Of a stretch of 23,031 bases of DNA, positions 7,672-16,297 are shown in pieces. The position numbers and the translations under genes were made by a program. How positions within the stretch are numbered: the first letter of the stretch is position 1; each line of letters begins with the position of its first letter. Source of the stretch: an uncultured Eubacteriales bacterium (lineage in GTDB: Bacteria > Bacillota > Clostridia > Oscillospirales > Acutalibacteraceae); contig CAKSQS010000040.1 of NCBI GenBank assembly GCA_934486705.1, forward strand, positions 1 through 23,031. Reading direction: 5' to 3'. The notes beneath the pieces were generated by a model. It was not told the origin of the DNA. It searched no databases and saw nothing but the letters and a program-made list of their open reading frames with translations.

Positions 7672-7701
7672 ATTATATCATATCGGCGACATTTCTGTCA
7701 A
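7672..7701 (-). promoter_or_regulatory. Sigma-A-type promoter of the purine operon
   Basis: A perfect -35 TTGACA (7701..7696) and a perfect -10 TATAAT (7677..7672) are 18 nt apart. The -10 is extended (TGATATAAT). Transcription should start near 7665, about 10 nt before the riboswitch P1 strand. A short dyad GACA-GAAA-TGTC (7699..7688) overlaps the -35 and spacer; I cannot say whether it is an operator. Confidence 0.85.
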
Positions 7702-7714
7702 GCAGCATTTTAAA

Positions 7715-9808
7715 TTAAATAATGTTCTTCAGTTTTTCAAGCCAGCAAATAACATAAGAGGCGAAGCAGTGGTCGCAGCTGGCACTGGTATCGGTGTTTT
7801 CCCAAAGCGTTCCGGTTCTGTTTGCCATATAGCCGAAAAATCCGACAATATTTTTGAGGACATCCTCCTTAAAGCCTGCCCTCATTAAAATTTCCAAACG
7901 GAGATAATTGCCTATAAATGCGTTTGCAGGGGCAATTTCGGGGTATTCGGTATTGCGGTTTCGCTCAGGGCCGAATTTATGAATCAGCGTTTCAAGCAGC
8001 TTGCCGTCGCGTTCGGGCGTTGCAACGCCGAAAAAGAAAGCGTAATACTGGCATACCTCTGTTCTGTCAGCCGCCGCTTTAAGTATGCCGTTTTCCCGCA
8101 CGGCATGGTCACGAAAAAATTCGCCGTCAAATGATTGGCGGTAAACGGTTTCGCGTATTTTTTGGGCTTTTTCGGAAAGCTCAGGCAGGTTATAAAGCTC
8201 TGAAATTGCCGAAAGCATTGCGGCATACAGCATATTTGAGGGGTAATTGACCCCGTCGGTCAAATCGTTTGCCCGCGACCATTCCACAAAAACCCAGCTT
8301 TCAAGATTTTCAAGCAGACCGTCGCTGTTTTCAAAGCGACTGAAGTATTTCAAAAGCCCAAAGGCTTTTGCCTTGAATCGCTCAACCAGTTCTCGGTCTC
8401 CCGAGCGGTCAAGATATTCGCGAAGCTCCAAAAACAGCCACATAGCCCAGTTAGGTATAAAGGAATTCGGCGTATGATCCGCCGGGTAGCACATCGGTAT
8501 CATACCTTCCGGAATATTCACATAGCTTTCTTCGCAAAGGAAATTTTCCAGAAAGTCGTGTTCAACCGAAGTTTCACCGCAAAGCAGATATTCGGTTCTT
8601 CCCGAAAAAAAGCTGTCGCAAAGCCAACCGGCGCGCTCACGTGAGGGACAGTCCATAAACAAATCAACACCGCCCTGACGGAAAGTTTCAACAGCCGCGT
8701 CTGCAATTTTGCAAATTTCCGCGTCACCGAATTTCGGAGTATATTTAAGCGGCGGGTGCTTATATTCGGTCATAAAAAACTCTGTCTCCGCATTCCCGCC
8801 GTATACCGCTGCCTGCAGATATTTGCAGGTGTAAACCTCAAAAAATCGAAGGGTTCTGTCCCCCGCCGGCAAATCGAAAATCGCCGCGTTGCAGCAACCT
8901 CCGCGCAAATAATCCACACGGCCTGCGTCGCTCAATATTTCATCAAACATAATATACAGCCTGATCGGACGCTGTGATTTTATATGTATTCCTATCATTC
9001 CGGTTGCGTTATACGGCAGCTCGTAAATACCGTAAGTGCCGTCCGAAAGCGCCTTGTCTTCGTTTGAAACAGGAGATGAAAGTTTAAGCTTTTCACATTC
9101 CTCGGTAATCATTAAATCGGGGTTTTCAAAAAGATATTCAGATTGCTCGGGCTTTGCTACCAGCGCGTCAAAAGCGCCGTTGCGCCAATAGCTTTCACGC
9201 TCCGAAAAAGAAAATTCTCCGCCTAAAATTCTTTTTGCCGCAATTTTTTCATATAATGGGTAGGGTGTGCTCCTCTTTAAATAATTCGGCTGCGGCAAAC
9301 ATGAGAGCGGCTCTGTACCCTGCACGGTATCTGTAAAATATGTATCACCCGCTATAACGCGATATGACTCCGCAAACGGGCGCTGAAAGCTGTAACGCTG
9401 TATTTTTTTTATATATTCGGGATTGATACGCGCGGTAAAATCATTGCCGGTATACGCCGCCACCTGTCCGTCTGTCAACAGTTCCGCAGTTAAAAAGGAA
9501 TCCTGTTTGATAAGGTAATAGCTCCGCGCGTTATAGCCGCAAACCTCTATAATTACAGTATTTTGTTCGCGGTCGGCAAACGGGGTTAAATCGATTTCAT
9601 CCACACGGAAAAAACCGCGCCCTGCCCGCGCGGGGCCGTAGCAGACAAATTTACCGTTCACCGACATTTGATAAATACCCGAGGTTGCAATTTTTGCGGT
9701 AACGGCTTTTCCTTTCCCCACAACCGTTTTAAACTGTACCCTCAGATTCATTTCTTTTTCCCTGGCCGTTACCCAAACGGGCACTGCTTTTTCAAAAAAA
9801 ACGTTCAT
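7715..9808 (-). CDS. Cytoplasmic GH78-type alpha-L-rhamnosidase
   Basis: Predicted to release terminal alpha-L-rhamnose from imported oligosaccharides. The 697-aa protein has no signal peptide or membrane segment, so it should act in the cytosol. An N-terminal beta-sandwich portion (about 1-350) precedes a six-hairpin (alpha/alpha)6 catalytic domain. DCPSRERAGWLCD (386-398) corresponds to the family's DCPxRxERxGWxGD acid motif, with C in place of the usual G before the last D. Near the C-terminus, TEYPEIAPANAFIG and GTLWENTD match the base and WE regions. It is the last gene of the sugar operon, 18 nt after the regulator, and gives the only recognisable clue to the substrate. Specificity for rhamnose is inferred from family; other six-hairpin glycosidases are possible. 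Confidence 0.85.
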   Translation of the reverse strand: MNVFFEKAVPVWVTAREKEMNLRVQFKTVVGKGKAVTAKIATSGIYQMSVNGKFVCYGPARAGRGFFRVDEIDLTPFADREQNTVIIEVCGYNARSYYLIKQDSFLTAELLTDGQVAAYTGNDFTARINPEYIKKIQRYSFQRPFAESYRVIAGDTYFTDTVQGTEPLSCLPQPNYLKRSTPYPLYEKIAAKRILGGEFSFSERESYWRNGAFDALVAKPEQSEYLFENPDLMITEECEKLKLSSPVSNEDKALSDGTYGIYELPYNATGMIGIHIKSQRPIRLYIMFDEILSDAGRVDYLRGGCCNAAIFDLPAGDRTLRFFEVYTCKYLQAAVYGGNAETEFFMTEYKHPPLKYTPKFGDAEICKIADAAVETFRQGGVDLFMDCPSRERAGWLCDSFFSGRTEYLLCGETSVEHDFLENFLCEESYVNIPEGMIPMCYPADHTPNSFIPNWAMWLFLELREYLDRSGDRELVERFKAKAFGLLKYFSRFENSDGLLENLESWVFVEWSRANDLTDGVNYPSNMLYAAMLSAISELYNLPELSEKAQKIRETVYRQSFDGEFFRDHAVRENGILKAAADRTEVCQYYAFFFGVATPERDGKLLETLIHKFGPERNRNTEYPEIAPANAFIGNYLRLEILMRAGFKEDVLKNIVGFFGYMANRTGTLWENTDTSASCDHCFASYVICWLEKLKNII

Positions 9809-9826
9809 TTTTTTGTCTCCCTGAAA

Positions 9827-12127
9827 TTATTGCCCGGAGTACATTTCCCTGTACCTTCCGGGTGTTATGCCGCTGTAACGCTTGAAAATTCTGATAAAGG
9901 TGTTGGGGTTTTCATAGCCTGTAAGATACGTGACCTCCTGCACCGATTTCCCGCCGACCGTCAGCAATTCCTTTGCCTTTTCAATACGCACCTTATGAAT
10001 ATAGTCAAGCAAGCCGTTCCCGGTCTTTTTTATGAATTTAGCCGAAAGCGTGCGCGAATTTTGCTGCATCATATCGGCAATAAACGAAACCGACAAATCG
10101 GGATTGGCGTATTCACGCTCCACGATTGCGGCGATCTCGTCCACAAAATCCACCGTATTTTCATTACTTTTTCCAAGCGTAATTATTTGCTCGAGTGTCT
10201 CGTAAAATTGCCGTCTCAAAACAGCAGGATCTCTGCAGTAAAGAATATAATCTATGCGGTCGCTCATAGCATCTATTAAACCGTTTTTATCGGAATCGGC
10301 AAAATATTCCCCGCAGGTTTTCAAAAGCTCATAGCACTGAAGTGAAATGAACTCCGCCGAAACCCTGCTTCCGTGGCTTTTTTTATCGAATATCCAATCT
10401 ATTGATTTACGGGCGTCGTCATAATCCTTGGCTTTTATCAAATTCAAAAAATGGAATTTTGATTCTATAATACGCGCGTATTCCGACTGCTCACTGCGTT
10501 TGCCCGAAATATCCTTGAATAAACACACGGTTTCCGATGAGTCAAGCGCAAAGTCCAAAGCGGCGCATGCGCGATAGTAGGAACGCGAAACCGCCGTGAG
10601 CCCCGAGCTGACGCTGCCTATTCCGGCGCATACCGTGTGTTCAAATTCCTTTTTGCAAACCTCGATAATCTTCTGTACGGGCAGCAGCATATCCTGTGCC
10701 TCAAGCGCGGAATCGGTTGAAAATAAGCATACTATTCTGTCGTTCAGCCGAGTTGAAACACAATCGCCGTAATCGCACAAAATGTTTTCGGTAACAAACT
10801 GCATAAGCGCATATTCCTGCTCGTTCTGCGCATTTGCGTCTGAATCTTTTAAATCGCATATTTCAAAATTTATTACAATAAAGCACCTATTTTCAACCGA
10901 AATACCCACGCGCTCCAATTGCGCGGTTTCCGCCTTTGCGTCAATAGGGGCGCGCGCGGTAAGCAAATCATTTAAAAGCTTTCGCCGCATAACGGTGCGC
11001 TGATCGTCGTTTTGCTGCTTTAACTGATTAACATAGATTACCTGACGTGATACAATTCCCTCTATTGAGGATGAATCTTTTATGATTATTCGGTTAAGAT
11101 CTCCGTCGTCGGGCTGCTCCAGTATATTTTTAACATTGTGCAGGGTGCGGTTTTGGAAGAATAATATCCATGCCAAGTACAAAAGCAGCAGCACGCATAT
11201 AATTATAATTGCAATTATAACCGGAATATCCGAGCCGAACTGTGAAAAAAAGCTGCCCGATTTTTCTCCCGTAAGGAACAGCCTGTATGGGCGTTCTGTA
11301 ATTCTGGAACCGTAAATTTCCAATTGCTCGCCGTCGCTTGTAACAAATTCGTTCCCGTTATAGCCGAATGTGAGCGTCGTAAAACGCACTCCGACAGGCT
11401 TTACATCGTTTCGGGCGGAAAAAACGTATTCGTTTTCGCGGTTTATAACGGTTACGTTTTCATCCGACGGAAGATTTGAAACCCCAAGCATAGTACGCAG
11501 TGCAGTACGCTTGAAGTTGATAAACATTAGTCCGAGCGGCGTTCCGTCCTTTGTTGAAACGATTTGACGCACATAGCAAAAGTCGTCGATTTCCCGCCAA
11601 AGGCTTGAAGAAACCGGTTTATTCAGCACCGAAAGTATATACATATCGGCATTGTTTTCAAAAAGCTTTAAATAGCCGCCGTAATCCGCGGTAAGGCAAT
11701 CCTTAAAGACCTCCGGGTTCATCTCCCGCCGCGAGCATACAGAAAGCACGCGGTTTTGCGAGGCGGTCATTAAAATCACATTGTCAACAACAGGGAAAGA
11801 AGAAATGTATGCGGTCAGCAGCGCCTCGCACTGCTGTGTTTTACCGTCGCGCAAAAGACCCATCTGGTAGGCGGCGTCCTTAGCATAAAACATTAGGGCA
11901 AGCTCTGACGCGCTGTCAATCATTTTATCAAACGAGTTTGCAACGCTTGTTACCGTATCTGTTCTTTGCTCGCGCTCGCGGCGTTCATAGCTTGCCGAAA
12001 CAGAACGGGCGATAATTACAAAAACAAGAAAAAGCATCAAAACAATACTGGCGGCAACGGAAATCAAGCGGGTTGCGGATTGATTGAACGGAATAGCTCG
12101 CAGCTTTTTGCTCAGTTGCTTTTGCAA
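9827..12127 (-). CDS. Membrane-anchored sensor / AraC-family transcriptional regulator
   Basis: About 766 aa. TM1 is near residues 22-44, an extracytoplasmic Cache-like sensing region at about 45-293, TM2 at about 294-318, a cytoplasmic linker domain, and an AraC-type double helix-turn-helix at the C-terminus. The latter carries SVSFIADMMQQNSRTLSAKF and the second-helix signature VTYLTGYENPNTFIRIFKRYSG-like region, ending PGRYREMY. Such one-component regulators commonly sense an extracellular glycan or a binding protein and activate adjacent CUT1 transporter genes. The frame extends to a GTG at 12136, but that GTG is part of the Shine-Dalgarno sequence AAAGGGGTGA, so TTG at 12127 is the likelier start. 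It lies about 50 nt after permease pair A and 18 nt before the rhamnosidase gene, consistent with autoregulation. Confidence 0.9.
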   Translation of the reverse strand: MQKQLSKKLRAIPFNQSATRLISVAASIVLMLFLVFVIIARSVSASYERREREQRTDTVTSVANSFDKMIDSASELALMFYAKDAAYQMGLLRDGKTQQCEALLTAYISSFPVVDNVILMTASQNRVLSVCSRREMNPEVFKDCLTADYGGYLKLFENNADMYILSVLNKPVSSSLWREIDDFCYVRQIVSTKDGTPLGLMFINFKRTALRTMLGVSNLPSDENVTVINRENEYVFSARNDVKPVGVRFTTLTFGYNGNEFVTSDGEQLEIYGSRITERPYRLFLTGEKSGSFFSQFGSDIPVIIAIIIICVLLLLYLAWILFFQNRTLHNVKNILEQPDDGDLNRIIIKDSSSIEGIVSRQVIYVNQLKQQNDDQRTVMRRKLLNDLLTARAPIDAKAETAQLERVGISVENRCFIVINFEICDLKDSDANAQNEQEYALMQFVTENILCDYGDCVSTRLNDRIVCLFSTDSALEAQDMLLPVQKIIEVCKKEFEHTVCAGIGSVSSGLTAVSRSYYRACAALDFALDSSETVCLFKDISGKRSEQSEYARIIESKFHFLNLIKAKDYDDARKSIDWIFDKKSHGSRVSAEFISLQCYELLKTCGEYFADSDKNGLIDAMSDRIDYILYCRDPAVLRRQFYETLEQIITLGKSNENTVDFVDEIAAIVEREYANPDLSVSFIADMMQQNSRTLSAKFIKKTGNGLLDYIHKVRIEKAKELLTVGGKSVQEVTYLTGYENPNTFIRIFKRYSGITPGRYREMYSGQ

Positions 12128-12142
12128 TTTTTTCACCCCTTT
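12128..12142 (-). promoter_or_regulatory. Ribosome binding site fixing the regulator's TTG start
   Basis: AAAGGGGTGA (12142..12133) matches the 16S-complementary AAGGAGGTGA at eight of ten positions. The GTG inside it therefore cannot serve as the initiation codon. The TTG at 12127..12125 lies 8 nt after the GGGG core. Confidence 0.65.
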
Positions 12143-12180
12143 AAAATAAGCGATATGCCCGATAAACTATTATTATTTTA
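12142..12180 (-). repeat. AT-rich inverted repeat between permease A and regulator genes
   Basis: TAAAATAA and TTATTTTA are perfect 8-bp arms separated by 23 nt. One arm includes the permease stop codon and the other abuts the regulator's ribosome binding site. There is no U-run after it, so it is not an ordinary terminator. It could be an RNA processing or attenuation hairpin, or chance in AT-rich DNA. Confidence 0.3.
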
Positions 12181-13164
12181 ACCTACAATGCCCGATCTTT
12201 CAATCCCCTCGGTAAATTTTTTTTGAACAAAGAAATAAATAAGCATAGGCGGCAGAATGACAAGCAGGCAGCCAGCCTGAACGCGGATCATAATAAGCTG
12301 CTGATCGCTTAAAGAAACAAACTCTCCTATTGCCATTGAAAGGTGCGATAACGCGACCGTAAGGGTTGAGTGCTTATCGGCAAACATTGTGTTGAGATAA
12401 TAGTCGTTATAATACCACACGCCCGAAAAAGTAAGTCCGGTAAGTAAAATGGTTTTGGCATTCGGCAGCATTATTGAAAAATAGGTTTTAAAGGCGCCGC
12501 AGCCGTCTATCATAGCCGCTTCCTCAAGCTCCTTAGGCATATTACGGAAAAACTGGCGGAAAATATAAATAAACAGTCCGCTTCTTATTCCCATTCCGAA
12601 CATTGCCGGCAGCCAAAACGCAAAGGGCGTGTTTAAAATGCTGATATTTATATCGGTACCGGATATAAGACGAACAAGCTTCATAATACCGAGCACATCA
12701 AAATTTGAAAAACTGACGAACATCGGTATTATAGTAGTCTGCGCGGGAACGATTATTGTAAACAGAGCTATTGCAAACAAAACTCCCCTGCCCTTGAACT
12801 TAAAGCGGGCAAAGCCGTAGCCCACAAAAGCGGTTACCGCAATTTGCAAAACCGCCGAAACAATATTATAAAACACTGTGTACCAAAGCGAACGCGAATA
12901 ATTAAGCGAGACAAAAGCCTGCTTTATATTGTTTAAAACGAAATGCTTCGGAATCCACACAATACTGGTGTCCAAAATATCGGCGTCACTGCGAAAGGCT
13001 GTGCTGAACATATAAAGGATAGGGTAAAGAATAACATACGAAAGCCCTATAAACAAACCCAGCCTGAAAAGCGCGAGCGCAATTCTTTCAAGCCTGCGCA
13101 CCGCGGCGCGGCGGTTTATGGGTCCGCTTGCGTACCCTTTTAATTTTAACAAAACAGAATTCAT
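12178..13164 (-). CDS. CUT1 carbohydrate ABC permease, MalG type (pair A)
   Basis: Inner subunit of an ABC importer: 328 aa with about six membrane segments. The cytoplasmic EAA loop is EEAAMIDGCGAFKTYFSIML (about 210-235), the docking site for the ATPase. The charged N-terminal tail before TM1 (KGYASGPINRRAAVRRLER) is longer than usual. The ATG has GGAGGTG 6 nt upstream and the gene follows its MalF-type partner by 17 nt. It forms the second of two permease pairs in the operon. No solute-binding protein or ATPase lies next to this pair; the ATPase is presumably a shared MsmX-like protein encoded elsewhere. Confidence 0.94.
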   Translation of the reverse strand: MNSVLLKLKGYASGPINRRAAVRRLERIALALFRLGLFIGLSYVILYPILYMFSTAFRSDADILDTSIVWIPKHFVLNNIKQAFVSLNYSRSLWYTVFYNIVSAVLQIAVTAFVGYGFARFKFKGRGVLFAIALFTIIVPAQTTIIPMFVSFSNFDVLGIMKLVRLISGTDINISILNTPFAFWLPAMFGMGIRSGLFIYIFRQFFRNMPKELEEAAMIDGCGAFKTYFSIMLPNAKTILLTGLTFSGVWYYNDYYLNTMFADKHSTLTVALSHLSMAIGEFVSLSDQQLIMIRVQAGCLLVILPPMLIYFFVQKKFTEGIERSGIVG

Positions 13165-13181
13165 AACGGCACCTCCCCCGC

Positions 13182-14069
13182 TTAATCATTCATATAAAAT
13201 ACTTTTCTTGAAAACAGCCCGATCACAGCAAACAAAATCACGCTTATAACAACGAAATATATCCATGTCACAGCCGAGGAAAACGAGTAACGCAGGTTTG
13301 CCGCCTGTGAAGTCACAAATTCCATTACACCGTTAGAATAGCTTGTAAACGTGTCAATCACAGTAAAGGCAATGTTCACCAATATCATGGGGCTTATCAT
13401 AGGAACAGTGATTTTCCAAAAGTATTCCCAGGCGGTAGCACCCTCAACGCTTGCCGCCTCTTTAAGCGAGGGCGGTATTGACTGAAGCGCCGCAAGGAAC
13501 AGTATTATCTGAACGCCTGATTGCCATGTCATTGTAAAAATACTATCAATAACCGAAGTAAGATATTTTATAAGCCCGCCGGGCAGCCCCGCCTGCGTTA
13601 AAATATCGCCGACAGAAAAGCTGGAAACCATAAAAACCGAGGAATAGCCGGTTACGTCACCGCTGTAGCTGTCGCTGTTGATAATGGAAAGCAAAACGCT
13701 TGAGGAAAGCATAAGCGGAAGAAAGAAAATACTTCTGACAAGTCCTCTGCCGTAAAATTCCGCATTCAGCATTACCGAAATAAAAAGTGCAAATATAATT
13801 ATTATAGGCACCTGAATTGCAATTTCCTTTAACGCCGCAACCAAAAGCGGGATAAACCGTTCATCGGAAAACAGGGCGTTTTTATAGTATGAAAGACCCG
13901 CAAACCGTGTGTTTACACCGCCCTGAACGATAGTAACATGAGAAAATGAGTACATAAGGGAGGTTAAAATGGGTACGGCAAAGAAAAACAGAAGCCCCAA
14001 AAGCCACGGCAGTATAAAAATATATCCGGTGCGGGCGCGTTTTTGCTCTAAAGACAGCCTTTTGTTCAT
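13182..14069 (-). CDS. CUT1 sugar ABC permease, MalF type (pair A)
   Basis: 295 aa with six predicted membrane segments and the binding-protein-dependent transport signature. The EAA loop reads LKEAASVEGATAWEYFWKIT (about 210-230). It probably heterodimerises with the MalG-type protein encoded 17 nt downstream. Its ATG overlaps the TGA of the DUF5696 gene by 4 nt (ATGA), which suggests translational coupling between the secreted protein and this importer. Substrate cannot be read from the sequence; a glycan fragment released or handled by the DUF5696 protein is a reasonable inference. Confidence 0.94.
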   Translation of the reverse strand: MNKRLSLEQKRARTGYIFILPWLLGLLFFFAVPILTSLMYSFSHVTIVQGGVNTRFAGLSYYKNALFSDERFIPLLVAALKEIAIQVPIIIIFALFISVMLNAEFYGRGLVRSIFFLPLMLSSSVLLSIINSDSYSGDVTGYSSVFMVSSFSVGDILTQAGLPGGLIKYLTSVIDSIFTMTWQSGVQIILFLAALQSIPPSLKEAASVEGATAWEYFWKITVPMISPMILVNIAFTVIDTFTSYSNGVMEFVTSQAANLRYSFSSAVTWIYFVVISVILFAVIGLFSRKVFYMND

Positions 14070-16267
14070 TTATATTCCCCCTGCCGAATCAATTTGTAAT
14101 TCATTGCCGCAACCTTTATGCCCTGCATATCATAATCCGAATTTGTATAATTGGTAATTACCTGCGCGCCGTTTTCAAATGCTGAGCAGTACACGCCTTC
14201 GGCAAGCTGTTTGTGATAAACCAGCGCCGTGCCGCCCGTTGCCCCGAATATTTCCGAAAGCCGCTTATATTGCTCTGCGGCGGTCGTCAGCCAATCTTTA
14301 TAATCTGAATTGTAAAGCTTTGAAAGATATGTCCCTTCGGTTTTCTCGCCGTTTTGCGCGGTAAAGGAAAAATTCAGTGCGCTGCCGGTTTCAGCCGCCT
14401 TTAAAAATGCCTTTTCGGAATCGCCCGAAAGGTTTATAGGCTCTGTGGAATAGCTTCGGTAACCGCTTAAAACCAACTGATAAAAAGGAACGCTGCGGTC
14501 GGTAATATCATAGCCGCTGTCCGAAGTGGGGGCGGAAATAATATAATCCGAGGCTTCGGCGGCATAACCGAACGCACCTGAAGTCAACAGCTTTTTCCCC
14601 TGTCCGGCGGCATATTCCAACGCCTTTTCAGCGTAATTCAGCGCCTGATCTCTATCGGTTGAGCCCTTATGATGATCCGAATAAAGCGTGCTGCCGAGCT
14701 CGCGCAGCGAAATGCCCGAAAGAGCCGAGGTGTTGTATTTTTTAAAATATTTTTCCAAAACCGTGCCGTATTTTTTCGGAGCTAAAAGGCAATAGGGCGT
14801 CAGACTTACATTTTTCAACCCGCTTGAAAGGCTGTAAGCGTATTGCAGCCCCGGCGTTCCGTCCAATGTTGCGGCGGAGGCGCTGTTTTTTGTAAAACCG
14901 TTTCCGTTTTGCATAAGGCGCACCGTGTTAACATCGGGCAGAAATGTAACGCCTTTGTCATTGGCATATTCAGTCAGCCGCATAAACTCCCTTTTCCCTC
15001 CGAGCTTGCCCTCGTATTTTCCTGCGGCAGGCATTTTACCCGATATTCCGCCCTTTTCCCAGCCGACATAGGAAAAAATTAAATTTGATATTCCCGCGTT
15101 TTCAATATCGGCTATCATCTTCCGCGCCTGAGAATAGGTGGTGAGCGGAACGGTTACCGTCATAGGAATAAAGCATACCGTTCCCTTACGGCGAAGCGCC
15201 CCGTAAGCGGTAAAGTAAAACGGTAATTTCTCCTGTTTTTCATTCGCCTTGAAATTTTGTTCCTTTTCAAGGTAGGCTCTGTAAGCCGCCGCCATCGAGT
15301 TATAATCCCCTGGCGAGGCTGACAGGTAATATCGCATACAAAAATCGGTTGAAATGGCTTGCTCTGAAATTTTGCGCACCGTTTTTGCGTTTTTAGAGGA
15401 ACCGTCCAATACAACCGTTCCCGTAGAACGGTATTCAAACGAAAAGTAAGCGCAGTTATAATTCTTTTTCATTCCCGCGGTATAGGCGTTTATGTAGGAG
15501 GAGCCGTCCCCGCTTTCAACCAATGCAAGCAAGCCGTTTCCGTTTTTACCGATTCCGAAAATCGGGAACTGCATATTTTTCCGCTCCGTAACCAAACGGT
15601 CGGGAGATGCCACAACATCATCGCCGTAAATTCGCTCGTGAATTGCGCTGCCCGATGATTTACCGTTGTTCATTTCAATAATCGTCCCGCAGCCGTCGGG
15701 CAGCAAAATAGTGCCGCTGTCATCAAAGCTGCCGCAGCCGAAGTAGGGCAAAACCGAAATTTCAAGCAGGCGGTTTCCCCCTTTTTCCGAAATGCCGTCC
15801 TTCGGAATCCTCACCGAAAGATACGAATTGCTCAATTCGTATTCCAGCGTTACCGAAATTTCATCCTCGGGGAAATTGTAAACAAACCTGCACCCTTTTT
15901 CGGTTTTTGAAAACGAAAGCCCGCCCTTTGCAACAGAAGCTACGGCGGAGTTTCTTTCCTGCGGAGAATTCTTTGTATCGTAATATAATATTTCAAGCTG
16001 AGCGCCCATAAGCCGCTTTTGCCCGTTGCCTAAGCGCTCGTCGGCATCGGAAAAATCGGGATTTGATTTCCAACTTATTCCGCTTTCGGTATTTATTAAA
16101 GCAACTTCACCGTTTTCGGCATTTGCATAAAACGACAAATCCCCCTTTGTAAGAACTTTCGTCATACCGTCGGCGGTAGCCTCAGCTGCCGAGACACGGC
16201 TGCACGGTGTGAAAATTAAAACCGCGAGCAAAGCAAAAATTGCCGCAAAAGCCGAATACCGTTTCAT
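14066..16267 (-). CDS. Secreted DUF5696-type protein, putative glycoside hydrolase
   Basis: 733 aa with an N-terminal signal peptide (basic MKRY, a hydrophobic run to about 19, cleavage probably after VSA at 27). There is no lipobox, so it is likely released or wall-associated. Residues about 38-310 look like a beta-sandwich of the kind that precedes TIM-barrel glycosidases. Residues about 340-610 alternate like a (beta/alpha)8 barrel, with strand-end motifs FSYVGWEKGG (398-407), FLPDVN (442-447), SLRELGSTLYSD (520-531) and an SGYDITD stretch near 584-590. E404, D445, E523 and D531 are candidate catalytic carboxylates. I recognise the family as DUF5696 from memory and from its usual company with CUT1 permeases. 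No activity is known to me, and hydrolase is an inference. The ATG follows AAAGGAGG by 7 nt. Confidence 0.75.
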   Translation of the reverse strand: MKRYSAFAAIFALLAVLIFTPCSRVSAAEATADGMTKVLTKGDLSFYANAENGEVALINTESGISWKSNPDFSDADERLGNGQKRLMGAQLEILYYDTKNSPQERNSAVASVAKGGLSFSKTEKGCRFVYNFPEDEISVTLEYELSNSYLSVRIPKDGISEKGGNRLLEISVLPYFGCGSFDDSGTILLPDGCGTIIEMNNGKSSGSAIHERIYGDDVVASPDRLVTERKNMQFPIFGIGKNGNGLLALVESGDGSSYINAYTAGMKKNYNCAYFSFEYRSTGTVVLDGSSKNAKTVRKISEQAISTDFCMRYYLSASPGDYNSMAAAYRAYLEKEQNFKANEKQEKLPFYFTAYGALRRKGTVCFIPMTVTVPLTTYSQARKMIADIENAGISNLIFSYVGWEKGGISGKMPAAGKYEGKLGGKREFMRLTEYANDKGVTFLPDVNTVRLMQNGNGFTKNSASAATLDGTPGLQYAYSLSSGLKNVSLTPYCLLAPKKYGTVLEKYFKKYNTSALSGISLRELGSTLYSDHHKGSTDRDQALNYAEKALEYAAGQGKKLLTSGAFGYAAEASDYIISAPTSDSGYDITDRSVPFYQLVLSGYRSYSTEPINLSGDSEKAFLKAAETGSALNFSFTAQNGEKTEGTYLSKLYNSDYKDWLTTAAEQYKRLSEIFGATGGTALVYHKQLAEGVYCSAFENGAQVITNYTNSDYDMQGIKVAAMNYKLIRQGEYK

Positions 16268-16297
16268 AAATTGCCTCCTTTAAGCCCTACGACTTTA

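Noticed and set aside
7532..7672. 47-residue N-terminal extension of PurE from a TTG at 7672
   Set aside because: It would begin within the -10 box and translate the riboswitch and terminator; the family start at 7531 has a strong ribosome binding site.
12128..12136. GTG start for the AraC-type regulator
   Set aside because: The GTG is part of the Shine-Dalgarno sequence AAAGGGGTGA, leaving no usable spacing; TTG at 12127 fits better.
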